Assembly: GCA_016213305.1 (NCBI GenBank)
Contig: JACRAV010000361.1
Span: 1-11,632, forward strand
Origin: Candidatus Zixiibacteriota bacterium
Lineage (GTDB): Bacteria; Zixibacteria; MSB-5A5; GN15; FEB-12
Length of the DNA stretch: 11,632 bases
Reading direction: 5' to 3'
Shown here: piece by piece, positions 1 to 6,214 of the stretch
How positions within the stretch are numbered: position 1 is the first letter of the stretch
Layout: every line of letters starts with the position of its first letter
The notes under the pieces: generated by a model
What the model saw: only the letters and a program-made list of their open reading frames with translations
Told to the model about the DNA's origin: nothing
Databases searched by the model: none
Translations under genes and position numbers: made by a program

Positions 1-137
1 ACCTGCGATGACGGTATCTTCTGGTCAAAACCGTCAATGAATCGCCAGATAATCGTTCCCGCAGGGATGAACTCGTCGGCAAAACACCCGATGCCATGAA
101 TGGTGCTGGGTCCGATCTTGGTCTTCACAAGTAGCAT
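1..137 (-). CDS. SET-domain protein (putative protein-lysine methyltransferase), N-terminal fragment
   Basis: Translating the minus strand from the ATG at 137 gives an uninterrupted 45 residues beginning MLLVKTKIGPSTIHGIG, followed by CFADEFIPAGTIIWRF. The pattern K-x-S/T-x-IHGIGxFA-x-x-x-IPxGTxIWRF is the opening of the SET fold, where the G-x-G region contributes to the S-adenosylmethionine pocket. Bacterial stand-alone SET proteins of this kind begin almost exactly here, so the start fits the family. A purine-rich GAGGAAAG lies about 10 nt upstream of the ATG and can serve as ribosome binding site. The catalytic NHxCxPN and tyrosine motifs would lie beyond the window edge and cannot be checked. 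The target protein is unknown. The gene has its own upstream region, with a promoter-like pair and a palindrome. The family call is fairly sure from the motif; activity is inference. Confidence 0.72.
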   Translation of the reverse strand, partial: MLLVKTKIGPSTIHGIGCFADEFIPAGTIIWRFIDGFDQKIPSSQ

Positions 138-161
138 GTGGGTCACTTTCCTCGTACAATG

Positions 162-181
162 TTGTGGCGAATTTGCCACAA
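162..181. promoter_or_regulatory. 20-bp palindrome, candidate operator of the SET gene
   Basis: Perfect 7-bp arms TTGTGGC (162-168) and GCCACAA (175-181) flank the 6-bp centre GAATTT. The site covers the probable -10 region of the leftward SET gene (about 170-175) and lies 25 bp upstream of its start codon. This geometry is typical of a dimeric repressor site. The cognate regulator cannot be named. It superficially recalls Rex-type TTGTG...CACAA sites but is 2 bp longer, with GC/GC inner positions. Confidence 0.45.
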
Positions 182-197
182 AATCGATGTATGTCAA
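170..197 (-). promoter_or_regulatory. Putative sigma70-type promoter for the SET gene
   Basis: On the minus strand a perfect TTGACA (192-197) is followed after 16 bp by CAAATT (170-175). AAATTC at 17 bp is an alternative. The -35 is excellent and the -10 weak, which would suit a regulated promoter. The start codon at 137 is at a sensible distance. Confidence 0.45.
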
Positions 198-222
198 CCG
201 ATTTTTACGCGCGACGGGTCAC

Positions 223-243
223 CCCGGATCGCGGGAGTCCGGG
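223..243 (-). terminator. Weak hairpin downstream of wecB
   Basis: CCCGGA (223-228) and TCCGGG (238-243) form a 6-bp GC-rich stem with a 9-nt loop, 38 bp beyond the wecB stop codon. On the transcribed (minus) strand no T tract follows directly, so it is not a classical intrinsic terminator. It could be a pause or a Rho-assisted end, or chance. Confidence 0.2.
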
Positions 244-280
244 CGCAGGTCAGATCGGGCCAGAGCTGGGTCGATCGGCG

Positions 281-1381
281 TCATGACAGGACCCTGCTGA
301 GATACTGAACGACCCGTTCTGCAGTCCGGCCGTCCCAGAGGTCCGGGATCCGGCCAATCTTCTGCCTGCCTTCCATGATCGATCGGACTGCGGCCAGGAT
401 GGCCTGCGGGTCGGTGCCCGCCAGAACATTGCTTCCCACCTCGACCGTCACCGGCCGCTCAGTGTTCCGGCGCAGAGTCACACAAGGAACCTGCAGATAG
501 GTGGTCTCTTCCTGCACTCCGCCCGAGTCGGTGAGCACGAAGAGGGCATCCGACTGCAATCGCAGAAAGTCAACATATCCGAGCGGTTCGATGATACGAA
601 GAGGGCCTCCGACCGCATTATCAACACCCGTGAATTGTGGCAGTCCCTTGCGGGTTCGGGGATGGCATGGGAATATTACCGGGACGGTTGACCCAATTTG
701 GACGGCCGTCTGCACGAGGGAAGCGAGGATGGCGGGGTCATCGACATTGGATGGACGGTGCAGAGTCAGGACCGCATATTTCTTTGGCTCAAGCCGCAAC
801 TCATCGAGTATGAGGGACTTGCGGGATTCCGCCCGGGCGTGCACCAGTGAATCGATCATGATGTTGCCACAATAGCAGAGCTTGGTCGCATCGACTCCCT
901 CCCGTGCCAGATTGGCTTGACCCGACGGCTCGGACACAAACAGGTGGTCGGCGACACGGTCGATGAGAATCCGGTTGATTTCCTCCGGCATGTCGTAATC
1001 GAAGCTTCGCAGACCGGCCTCGACATGGGCGATGCTGATCCGCATTCTGGCGGCCACCAGCGCACCCGCCAGCGCCGAATTGACATCCCCGAATACCGCC
1101 ACCAGATGTGGCTGGAGTTCCAGGAACACCTTTTCGAGTTCCACCATCATTCCGGCTATTTGCTCGATGCTGGTGCCCGCGTCGACGCCCAGACAGGCAT
1201 ACGGCGAAGGCAAGCCAAGCTGGTCGAAAAAAATACCTGACAAGCCGTAGTCGTAGTGCTGGCCGGTGTCGACAAGGTACGTGTCGAACTGCTCCCGATG
1301 ACGCTGGAGGATGCGCCACAACGGCGCCGCCTTGACCATGTTGGGGCGCGTGCCGACCACCAGTACGACCCGGTGCATCAC
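281..1381 (-). CDS. wecB: UDP-N-acetylglucosamine 2-epimerase, non-hydrolysing
   Basis: Converts UDP-GlcNAc to UDP-ManNAc in the cytoplasm, the first committed step toward ManNAc or ManNAcA sugars of surface polysaccharides. The 366-residue length is normal for the family. Visible motifs are GTRPN at 10-14 (nucleotide-binding loop; E. coli has GTRPE, but Asn is common in a large subgroup), GD at 98-99, HVEAGLR at 119-125 with the catalytic Glu121, PEEINR at 132-137, TLHRPSN at 206-212 with His208, DSGGVQEE at 285-292 and TERP at 307-310. All expected active-site segments are therefore present. Translation can start at GTG 1381 or at the directly following ATG 1378; the ribosome binding site does not decide between them. 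No glycosyltransferase or ManNAc dehydrogenase gene lies within the window, so the gene seems solitary on this side. A hydrolysing relative is unlikely given the motif pattern. Confidence 0.93.
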   Translation of the reverse strand: MMHRVVLVVGTRPNMVKAAPLWRILQRHREQFDTYLVDTGQHYDYGLSGIFFDQLGLPSPYACLGVDAGTSIEQIAGMMVELEKVFLELQPHLVAVFGDVNSALAGALVAARMRISIAHVEAGLRSFDYDMPEEINRILIDRVADHLFVSEPSGQANLAREGVDATKLCYCGNIMIDSLVHARAESRKSLILDELRLEPKKYAVLTLHRPSNVDDPAILASLVQTAVQIGSTVPVIFPCHPRTRKGLPQFTGVDNAVGGPLRIIEPLGYVDFLRLQSDALFVLTDSGGVQEETTYLQVPCVTLRRNTERPVTVEVGSNVLAGTDPQAILAAVRSIMEGRQKIGRIPDLWDGRTAERVVQYLSRVLS

Positions 1382-1426
1382 GCTGGAATCTCTTGAAGGG
1401 GGCCTGACAATGAGAACACAGCCATG

Positions 1427-1455
1427 AAACTACGACACCGCCCGATGCATGGCAA
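1427..1455 (-). promoter_or_regulatory. wecB: Putative promoter for wecB
   Basis: Reading leftward, TTGCCA (1450-1455) and TAGTTT (1427-1432) are separated by exactly 17 bp, about 45 bp upstream of the wecB start. The -35 matches 5 of 6 consensus bases and the -10 three of 6. Plausible but weak. Confidence 0.35.
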
Positions 1456-1508
1456 CGGCTTTCCAGCTTTTCACAGCCGGGTTTTGTCGAATCCGACAGG
1501 AAAATATG

Positions 1509-1538
1509 TTGCTCCGTCCAAAGCAGGCGGCCTATCAT
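1509..1538 (+). promoter_or_regulatory. Putative promoter for the small lipoprotein gene
   Basis: TTGCTC (1509-1514), an 18-bp spacer and TATCAT (1533-1538, 5 of 6 matches to the -10 consensus) lie about 57 bp upstream of the ATG at 1595. With the wecB promoter this makes 1382-1594 a divergent control region. Confidence 0.4.
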
Positions 1539-1594
1539 AATTCACGCGTTCAATAATGATTCGCGACCGGTTAAGCCGGAAGGAGGAGGTCATC

Positions 1595-2005
1595 ATGAGA
1601 AAGTTATTGTGGGCGCTGGCGGCCATGACGCTGGTTTCGTGCACCAAGAAAGATTATGTGGGCGAAGAATTTGCCCCCACCGACCGGGTCGATCAGTTTT
1701 TCGCGGCGAGTGATGTTACCCGCGAATACAAGGTTATGGGGTATATAGTCGCCTCCGCCCCGGACATGGTCAGCGCCGAAAAGATGCACAAAAAACTGGT
1801 GGAGAAGGCCCACAAGGTGGGCGCCGACGGGATTATCGTCGAAGGTCTGGAGCGGTACACCGCCGGCTCCAATACCAGCTACTCGGAGAGCACCGAACAG
1901 AAAGTTGACAAGAAGGGTAAAGCCAAGACCGTCACCACCGGTTCGAGTTCAACCAACTCCGAAGAAAAGAAACAGATCAAGGCGACGCTCATCAAATACA
2001 AATAG
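1595..2005 (+). CDS. Small lipoprotein with a YbjQ/DUF4156-like domain
   Basis: A 136-residue protein with an N-terminal lipoprotein signal: MRK, a hydrophobic stretch, then the lipobox LVSC with Cys16 as the acylated residue (+2 Thr, so no obvious inner-membrane retention signal). An ATG 13 codons upstream (1556) is open, but AGGAGGAGGT sits just before the ATG at 1595 and only that start puts the signal peptide at the N terminus. The middle reads SAEKMHKKLVEKAHKVGADG followed by IIVEG. This recalls the small alpha/beta folds of YbjQ or DUF4156-type envelope proteins, in which a helix ends in GAD before a beta strand. The C terminus (about 95-136) is Ser/Thr/Lys-rich and probably extended, ending in an ATLIKYK strand. 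The exact function is unknown; a periplasm-facing stress or envelope role is only a guess from lipoprotein relatives. The lipoprotein call is secure, the domain call tentative. Confidence 0.8.
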   Translation: MRKLLWALAAMTLVSCTKKDYVGEEFAPTDRVDQFFAASDVTREYKVMGYIVASAPDMVSAEKMHKKLVEKAHKVGADGIIVEGLERYTAGSNTSYSESTEQKVDKKGKAKTVTTGSSSTNSEEKKQIKATLIKYK

Positions 2006-2036
2006 CCGGTCGCCGATACCGTGGCGGTGTTGCAGT

Positions 2037-2336
2037 GTGAAACACTTTATCGTCGAGATCATCTACTCCCGGCCGTTCGAGGAAATCTCGGAGGTTGTGC
2101 CCGATCATCGCGCATATCTTCAGACCGGGTACCAGCGCGGCCTTCTCTTGATGTCCGGCCCGCAATCACCGCGTGTGGGAGGAATTTTGATCGCCCGTGG
2201 CGAGACCCTGGAAGAGATTCGGGATTTTTGTGACCGAGACCCGTACGCCAAGGCCGGTGTGGCGACCCATCGGATTATCGAGTTCATCCCAATGAGCTAT
2301 CAGCCGTATCTGGAGCCATGGGCCACAGGTAAGTAG
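2037..2336 (+). CDS. YciI-like protein
   Basis: A 99-residue ferredoxin-like alpha/beta barrel protein of the YciI/YCII family. It opens MKHFIVEIIYSRPFEEISEV, then has the family's conserved His in DHRAYL (His24), the glycine-rich MSGPQSPRVGG (39-49) and the acidic DRDPY segment (66-70) whose Asp-Pro is the other family hallmark. YciI members form dimers with a His-Asp pocket, and their in vivo reaction is mostly unknown. The start is GTG at 2037. A longer in-frame reading runs back into the lipoprotein gene, but its translation before 2037 is basic and low-complexity and is not part of the fold. The ribosome binding site is poor, and the gene starts 31 bp after the preceding stop, so it may be co-transcribed and translated partly by coupling. 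No terminator was seen after it. Confidence 0.82.
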   Translation: MKHFIVEIIYSRPFEEISEVVPDHRAYLQTGYQRGLLLMSGPQSPRVGGILIARGETLEEIRDFCDRDPYAKAGVATHRIIEFIPMSYQPYLEPWATGK

Positions 2337-2408
2337 CAAGAAGTCGCCGCCGCAACTAATTATAACACAACATCTTAAATATTTTCACTTCCCTGCCAAC
2401 TTTCCCCC

Positions 2409-2439
2409 TTGACAAGAGGTCGGATTTTGTCGATATATT
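2409..2439 (+). promoter_or_regulatory. Probable promoter of the efflux operon
   Basis: A perfect TTGACA (2409-2414) is followed by GATATA at 17-bp spacing (2432-2437), or by the better matching TATATT (2434-2439) at 19 bp, in an AT-rich stretch of otherwise GC-rich DNA. It lies about 40 bp before the TetR start codon and abuts the inverted repeat at 2440-2455. Confidence 0.6.
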
Positions 2440-2455
2440 AACTAACTGTTTAGTT
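2440..2455. promoter_or_regulatory. Candidate TetR operator
   Basis: AACTAA (2440-2445) and TTAGTT (2450-2455) are perfect 6-bp arms around CTGT. The repeat begins immediately after the -10 box and would include the expected transcription start. A bound dimer would block the operon, as in autoregulated tetR-efflux loci. It is the only clear dyad between 2337 and the regulator gene. Confidence 0.6.
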
Positions 2456-2475
2456 TAACTGCATGGTTAATAATT

Positions 2476-3114
2476 ATGAAACGAATTGAAACGGACACTG
2501 GTCTTAATACCTCTGACGATTCGACCCGAGAGCGGATTGTGAAATCGGCTCGCGAGGAGTTTGTCGCCCACGGTTTCACCGGCTCCCGCGTGGAACGGAT
2601 TGCCAAACAGGCCGGGGTCAACAAGGCGATGATCTACTATCACTTCAAGTCGAAGGAGAACCTTTATCACGCCGTAGTTGAGGAGACGCTGTCTCACTCG
2701 TTTGAACGGCTTCATCGGCGGGTCAGCGATACCGCCAATCTGGAGGATGCGCTTCGCGAGATAGTCACCACCCATACGGAGCTGATGACGGGGTTTGAAG
2801 GGTTCCGCCCGATCATGTTGCGCGAACTGGCTAACCCGTCGAGCGAGTTTCTGGACCGTCTTGCGGCGATCATTGTCAATTCTGGCTTACCTGCCACCAT
2901 ACGGCGGCGGATCGAGAGCGGCATCAAGGTGCGGGCGATCAGGCAGGTGGACATTCGCCAGGCGGTGACCGCCTTTATGGCGATGAGTATCGGTTACTTT
3001 CTGATGGCCCCACTGTCGGAACGGATATTCCAGGTGTCCGACCCGGACAAATTTACCGAGGATCGCAAGAAGGCGGTCCCGGACATATTTCTGAACGGGA
3101 TTAGAACGAGATAA
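2476..3114 (+). CDS. TetR/AcrR-family regulator of the efflux operon
   Basis: A 212-residue one-domain-plus-ligand-domain repressor. Residues 16-62 are the TetR DNA-binding domain: TRERIVKSAREEFVAHGF forms the first helix, and VERIAKQAGVNKAMIYYHF (39-57) the helix-turn-helix with the characteristic YYHF-x-x-K end. The rest is a helical ligand-binding and dimerisation domain with no recognisable signature. As first gene of the operon, ending 4 bp before the channel gene, it very likely represses its own operon through the dyad at 2440-2455 until a substrate of the pump binds. Context parallels E. coli CecR (YbiH), which controls ybhGFSR. No convincing ribosome binding site precedes the ATG at 2476, but an in-frame stop at 2443-2445 and the family alignment leave no better start. 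Poor initiation could keep repressor levels low. Confidence 0.9.
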   Translation: MKRIETDTGLNTSDDSTRERIVKSAREEFVAHGFTGSRVERIAKQAGVNKAMIYYHFKSKENLYHAVVEETLSHSFERLHRRVSDTANLEDALREIVTTHTELMTGFEGFRPIMLRELANPSSEFLDRLAAIIVNSGLPATIRRRIESGIKVRAIRQVDIRQAVTAFMAMSIGYFLMAPLSERIFQVSDPDKFTEDRKKAVPDIFLNGIRTR

Positions 3115-3118
3115 GAGT

Positions 3119-4414
3119 ATGAGAATTATGGTTATCATTTTAGCGGCGGTGATGTTGGCGGCCGGTCTGTCGGCCAGGGAGCTGACGCTTTCGCAGGCCC
3201 TCAGCCTGGCACGTGAGCATGCCTTTACACTGAAAAAGGCAGACGCGGCTTCCGAGGCGGCGATAGCAACGAGAGCGGCGGCCAGATCGGAACGGTGGCC
3301 GACCGTGAGCTTGGCGGCGGGGAGTATCTATCTTGACGATGTTCCCCAAATATCCCTCGGCCCGCTTTCTCCCCGCCCGTTTGGCAGTAAAGAATCGTAC
3401 CAGACGGATGTTCGGGCCAGCTTGCCGCTCTGGACCGGTGGACGCATCGGCGGCGGTGTTGATCTGGCTCAGGCGGGGCTCGAATTTCAGCAGGCGTCGG
3501 CGAAAGGCGACTCCGACCGGCTCGACCTGACCGTCTGGAGCGAGTATTTCGGACTGGTGCGGGCACAGCAGTTGGTCGAGGTGGCGGAGGCGTCGCGCAA
3601 GAGGGCGCAGATTATAGCGTCAAATGTTCAATCACTCTTCGATGCCGGCGCGGCTGATTCGATCGACCTGAATGAGGCGCACTTGGCGCTGGTTCGAGCC
3701 GCGGCGGGTGTTACTCAGGCAGGGATTCAACAACGCTCTGCGGGGATACGTCTTGCGGTTCTAACCGGGCTTGATCCCTCGGATTCTCTGGCCGCCATTC
3801 AGGAAACGCCGGAGCCGGATTTTTCTGGTGAGACCGGGTCGCCGCAAATCTCGACAACCAAGAGCGAGCTAAGAGCGGCCCAGGCGGGCACTACTATCGG
3901 CCGGGCGCGAGTCAAATTGACGGCCGCTGATCTCTACCCCACGCTGACGGCTTTCGGCGGGTATTCGTACGGCAAGCCAAATCAGGACCGGTTCAACAAC
4001 AGCTGGAACGACTACTGGACGGTCGGCGCCAATCTGAACTGGTCGTTCAATCTAGGGGGAAAATCGATTCAACGTCGAAAGTCGGCCCGCTATGAATTGG
4101 CCGGCGCGCAGATCGATCAGGACCGGATAACCGAGCAGGTGAACCGCGAGGCGCGTCTGGCGGCCGAACAGGTGCGCCTGATGTTCGACAAATATCAGAC
4201 CGCCCGCACCGAGTATGATCTGGCCTCGACACAGTACCGTCTGGCGCACGACCGCCATCGCAACGGCGATCTGTCCTCCAATCGATTACTCGAAATAGAA
4301 ACCGGGTTGACCTCGGCGCAATCGGCCAAAGCGGCCAGTCAGGCGGATTACTGGATGGCGCTGGCTCTCTGGTACTATGCGACCGGTTCCACACGACTTC
4401 AGGAAGGATTGTAA
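3119..4414 (+). CDS. TolC-family outer-membrane efflux channel
   Basis: A 431-residue outer-membrane efflux protein (OEP family). Such proteins trimerise into a beta-barrel and periplasmic alpha-tunnel that carries substrates out of the cell. A signal peptide is clear: MRIMVIILAAVMLAAGLSA, with cleavage likely after Ala19, followed by RELTLSQALSLAREH, the standard opening of the fold (LT-LxxALxLA). Long Ala/Gln/Glu-rich helices alternate with barrel segments. SYQTDVRASLPLWTGGRIGG (about 92-111) and YWTVGANLNWSFNLGGKSIQ (about 301-320) are the two repeat-related strand regions typical of TolC duplication. Length is in the usual 400-480 range. It is encoded between the regulator and the adaptor with gaps of 4 and 1 bp, so it is a dedicated partner rather than a shared housekeeping channel. 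A second in-frame ATG at 3128 could also initiate. Confidence 0.92.
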   Translation: MRIMVIILAAVMLAAGLSARELTLSQALSLAREHAFTLKKADAASEAAIATRAAARSERWPTVSLAAGSIYLDDVPQISLGPLSPRPFGSKESYQTDVRASLPLWTGGRIGGGVDLAQAGLEFQQASAKGDSDRLDLTVWSEYFGLVRAQQLVEVAEASRKRAQIIASNVQSLFDAGAADSIDLNEAHLALVRAAAGVTQAGIQQRSAGIRLAVLTGLDPSDSLAAIQETPEPDFSGETGSPQISTTKSELRAAQAGTTIGRARVKLTAADLYPTLTAFGGYSYGKPNQDRFNNSWNDYWTVGANLNWSFNLGGKSIQRRKSARYELAGAQIDQDRITEQVNREARLAAEQVRLMFDKYQTARTEYDLASTQYRLAHDRHRNGDLSSNRLLEIETGLTSAQSAKAASQADYWMALALWYYATGSTRLQEGL

Positions 4415-4415
4415 T

Positions 4416-5303
4416 ATGCGTTCTATTTATGTCTATCCACTTGTGCTAATTGGGCTTTTTGCCAGCGGGTGCGGCAACTCCAAAGACGGGGCCGGCAGTT
4501 CGGGATTTATTGAAGCCGATGAATCGGTCATCTCGTCTGAGACCGGCGGACAGGTTCAAAAGCTGAATTTCACCGAGGGAACGGCCGTGCGCTCGGGAGA
4601 CACTCTGCTGGTGATCGACTCCAGCAAACTTCATCTGCAACTGGCGTCACTGAAAGCGGCGCGCCAGGTGACCGAGGCCTCCCTTGCAACCGCACGGCTG
4701 GCGGTGGAGCGCTCGCGCAAGAGTGAAGAGTTCGCCACGGCGGAAAAGGATCGGGTGGGGCGGCTGATCAAGTCCGGGTCGGCGACCCAGAAGCAATTCG
4801 ACCAACTGAATTACGAGGCGGCCCAAGCCGCCAACGCCCGGCAGACGGCGGAAGCGAACGTGGCCACCACGCGCGCCCAGTTGGAGAAAACCGACGCCGA
4901 TATCGCCACGCTCGATCGCCAGTTGCGGGACTGCACCCCGCTCGCGCCGATCAACGGTGTGATTACCGAGAAGTATGTGGACGCTGGCGAACTGGTGGCG
5001 CCGGGGAAGGCGATGGCGAAGATTGCCCGCCTTGATTCGGTCTGGGTGAAAGTGTACCTGACCTCCGACGAGTTTGCCAATGTCAAGATCGGGGACGCCG
5101 CGGTGGTCAACACCGAAGCCGGCGGCAAAGAGTTTTCCGGAACCGTGGTGTGGACGTCATCGGAATCGGAGTTTGTCCCCAAGAATGTGCAGACCAAAGA
5201 ATCGCGTTCCGATCTGGTGTACGCAGTGAAGGTGCGGGTGCCGAACACCGACCGCTCCCTGAAAATTGGCCAGCCGGTGTATGTTCATGTGACTTCCAAA
5301 TGA
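4416..5303 (+). CDS. HlyD/YbhG-type membrane fusion lipoprotein
   Basis: The periplasmic adaptor that links the ABC pump to the TolC-type channel. It has 295 residues. The N terminus carries a lipobox, LFASGC with Cys19, so it is probably lipid-anchored rather than held by a transmembrane helix. Residues 40-70 (ETGGQVQKLNFTEGTAVRSG) and 175-205 (PLAPINGVITEKYVDAGELV) are the two halves of the biotinyl-lipoyl-like domain. Between them, about 72-172, is a long Ala/Glu/Lys/Arg-rich stretch that must form the coiled-coil hairpin. The C-terminal beta-barrel contains SEFVPKNVQTKESRSDLVYA (251-270), a segment characteristic of the YbhG-like branch. The start at 4416 is preceded by AGGAAGG and lies 1 bp after the channel gene's stop; an upstream in-frame ATG at 4377 lacks the lipoprotein signal. 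The stop overlaps the next gene's ATG by 4 nt. Confidence 0.92.
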   Translation: MRSIYVYPLVLIGLFASGCGNSKDGAGSSGFIEADESVISSETGGQVQKLNFTEGTAVRSGDTLLVIDSSKLHLQLASLKAARQVTEASLATARLAVERSRKSEEFATAEKDRVGRLIKSGSATQKQFDQLNYEAAQAANARQTAEANVATTRAQLEKTDADIATLDRQLRDCTPLAPINGVITEKYVDAGELVAPGKAMAKIARLDSVWVKVYLTSDEFANVKIGDAAVVNTEAGGKEFSGTVVWTSSESEFVPKNVQTKESRSDLVYAVKVRVPNTDRSLKIGQPVYVHVTSK

Positions 5304-6214
5304 GCTACCTGGTGCTGGACGGATTGTCCAAGTCATACGGCAAGGTTCCGGCGTTGCGCGATTTTTCGCTGACGGTGGAAAAGGGTGACATCTTCGCGCT
5401 GGTCGGACCCGACGGCGCCGGGAAAACCACCGCCTTGCGTATCGTCTGCCAGTTGATTGTCGCCGATGCGGGCCGAGTCTTTCTCGACGGCCACAATCTG
5501 GCGGAACGATTCGATGCGCTCAAATCAATTCTCGGATACATGCCGCAGACCTTTTCGCTGTATCAGGATTTGTCGGTCGAAGAGAATCTGATATTTTTCG
5601 GCGGGATGTATGGAGTGACGGGCGAGGCGTATCGCGCCCGCCGCGACTACCTGTACGGCTTTTCCAATCTGGGGCCGTTTGCGGATCGCCGCGCAGGAGC
5701 GCTTTCCGGCGGCATGAAACAGAAGCTGGCTCTCTCCTGCGCGCTCATGCACGACCCGCATCTGCTGATTCTCGACGAGCCGACCACCGGCGTCGATCCC
5801 CTGTCACGCCGCCAGTTCTGGGAAATCCTTTTGCATTTCAGGTCGCAGGGGACAACCATTGTCGTGTCCACGCCGTACATGGACGAGGTCGCGCGGGCGG
5901 ACCATGCGGCGTTCATGTTCGGCGGGCGGCGACTTTCGGTCGGGACCCCGTCTGATCTGGCGGCGCAGTTCGATGGCCAGGTGCTTTTCCTCGATCTCGA
6001 ACCAAGCTCGACACTGATCGACAAGTTAAATACCATCGACGGTCTCTCGGCGCGGCGTTTCGGGTCGGCGATGCATCTGTATATCGCGAAGGATCAATCA
6101 CCCGCCCGCTTTGCCGGTCCCCTGGCCTCGCTGGGTATCGACACCACACTTATACGACCGGCGTCCCCCTCGCTTGAAGATCGCTTCATTCAACTCATGG
6201 AGACGGGCGCATGA
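5300..6214 (+). CDS. ABC transporter ATPase, YbhF N-half type
   Basis: A 304-residue nucleotide-binding subunit powering the exporter from the cytoplasm. Walker A is GPDGAGKTT at 36-44 (Asp in place of the usual Asn, the same as in the N-terminal half of E. coli YbhF). The Q-loop Gln83 lies in MPQTFSLYQDLSVEENL, the signature LSGGMKQKL is at 135-143 and Walker B LLILDE at 155-160 with Glu160. The switch region reads VVSTPYMDE, so the normally conserved His is Pro192. Residues about 225-304 form a C-terminal extension ending in SLEDRFIQLM, as in other ABC-2 ATPases. The start at 5300 is in an ATGA overlap with the adaptor; the open frame upstream to 5150 only shadows that gene. The intact signature with a missing His suggests this subunit donates the signature to the active site but has a weak ATP site of its own. 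Confidence 0.93.
   Translation: MSYLVLDGLSKSYGKVPALRDFSLTVEKGDIFALVGPDGAGKTTALRIVCQLIVADAGRVFLDGHNLAERFDALKSILGYMPQTFSLYQDLSVEENLIFFGGMYGVTGEAYRARRDYLYGFSNLGPFADRRAGALSGGMKQKLALSCALMHDPHLLILDEPTTGVDPLSRRQFWEILLHFRSQGTTIVVSTPYMDEVARADHAAFMFGGRRLSVGTPSDLAAQFDGQVLFLDLEPSSTLIDKLNTIDGLSARRFGSAMHLYIAKDQSPARFAGPLASLGIDTTLIRPASPSLEDRFIQLMETGA

Noticed and set aside
864..872. TTGCCACAA, a half-site of the 162-181 palindrome, inside wecB
   Set aside because: It encodes part of the wecB reading frame and has no second arm; a 9-bp match is expected by chance.
1485..1498. Short dyad TGTCG-AATC-CGACA between wecB and the lipoprotein gene
   Set aside because: Only 5-bp arms, upstream of both -35 boxes, and not similar to an operator I can name; chance is likely.
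801..1538. 245-codon minus-strand frame extending upstream of wecB
   Set aside because: Overlaps wecB in another frame and is Gly/Arg/His/Cys-rich; wecB carries all catalytic motifs.
2337..2408. AT-rich stretch after the YciI-like gene, examined for a terminator or RNA gene
   Set aside because: No stem of more than a few base pairs and no T tract; it only looks like upstream promoter DNA.
5150..5299. 50-codon N-terminal extension of the first ATPase
   Set aside because: It is inside the adaptor gene in another frame, and ABC ATPases start near MSYLVLDGLSKSYG; the ATGA overlap at 5300 is the natural start.
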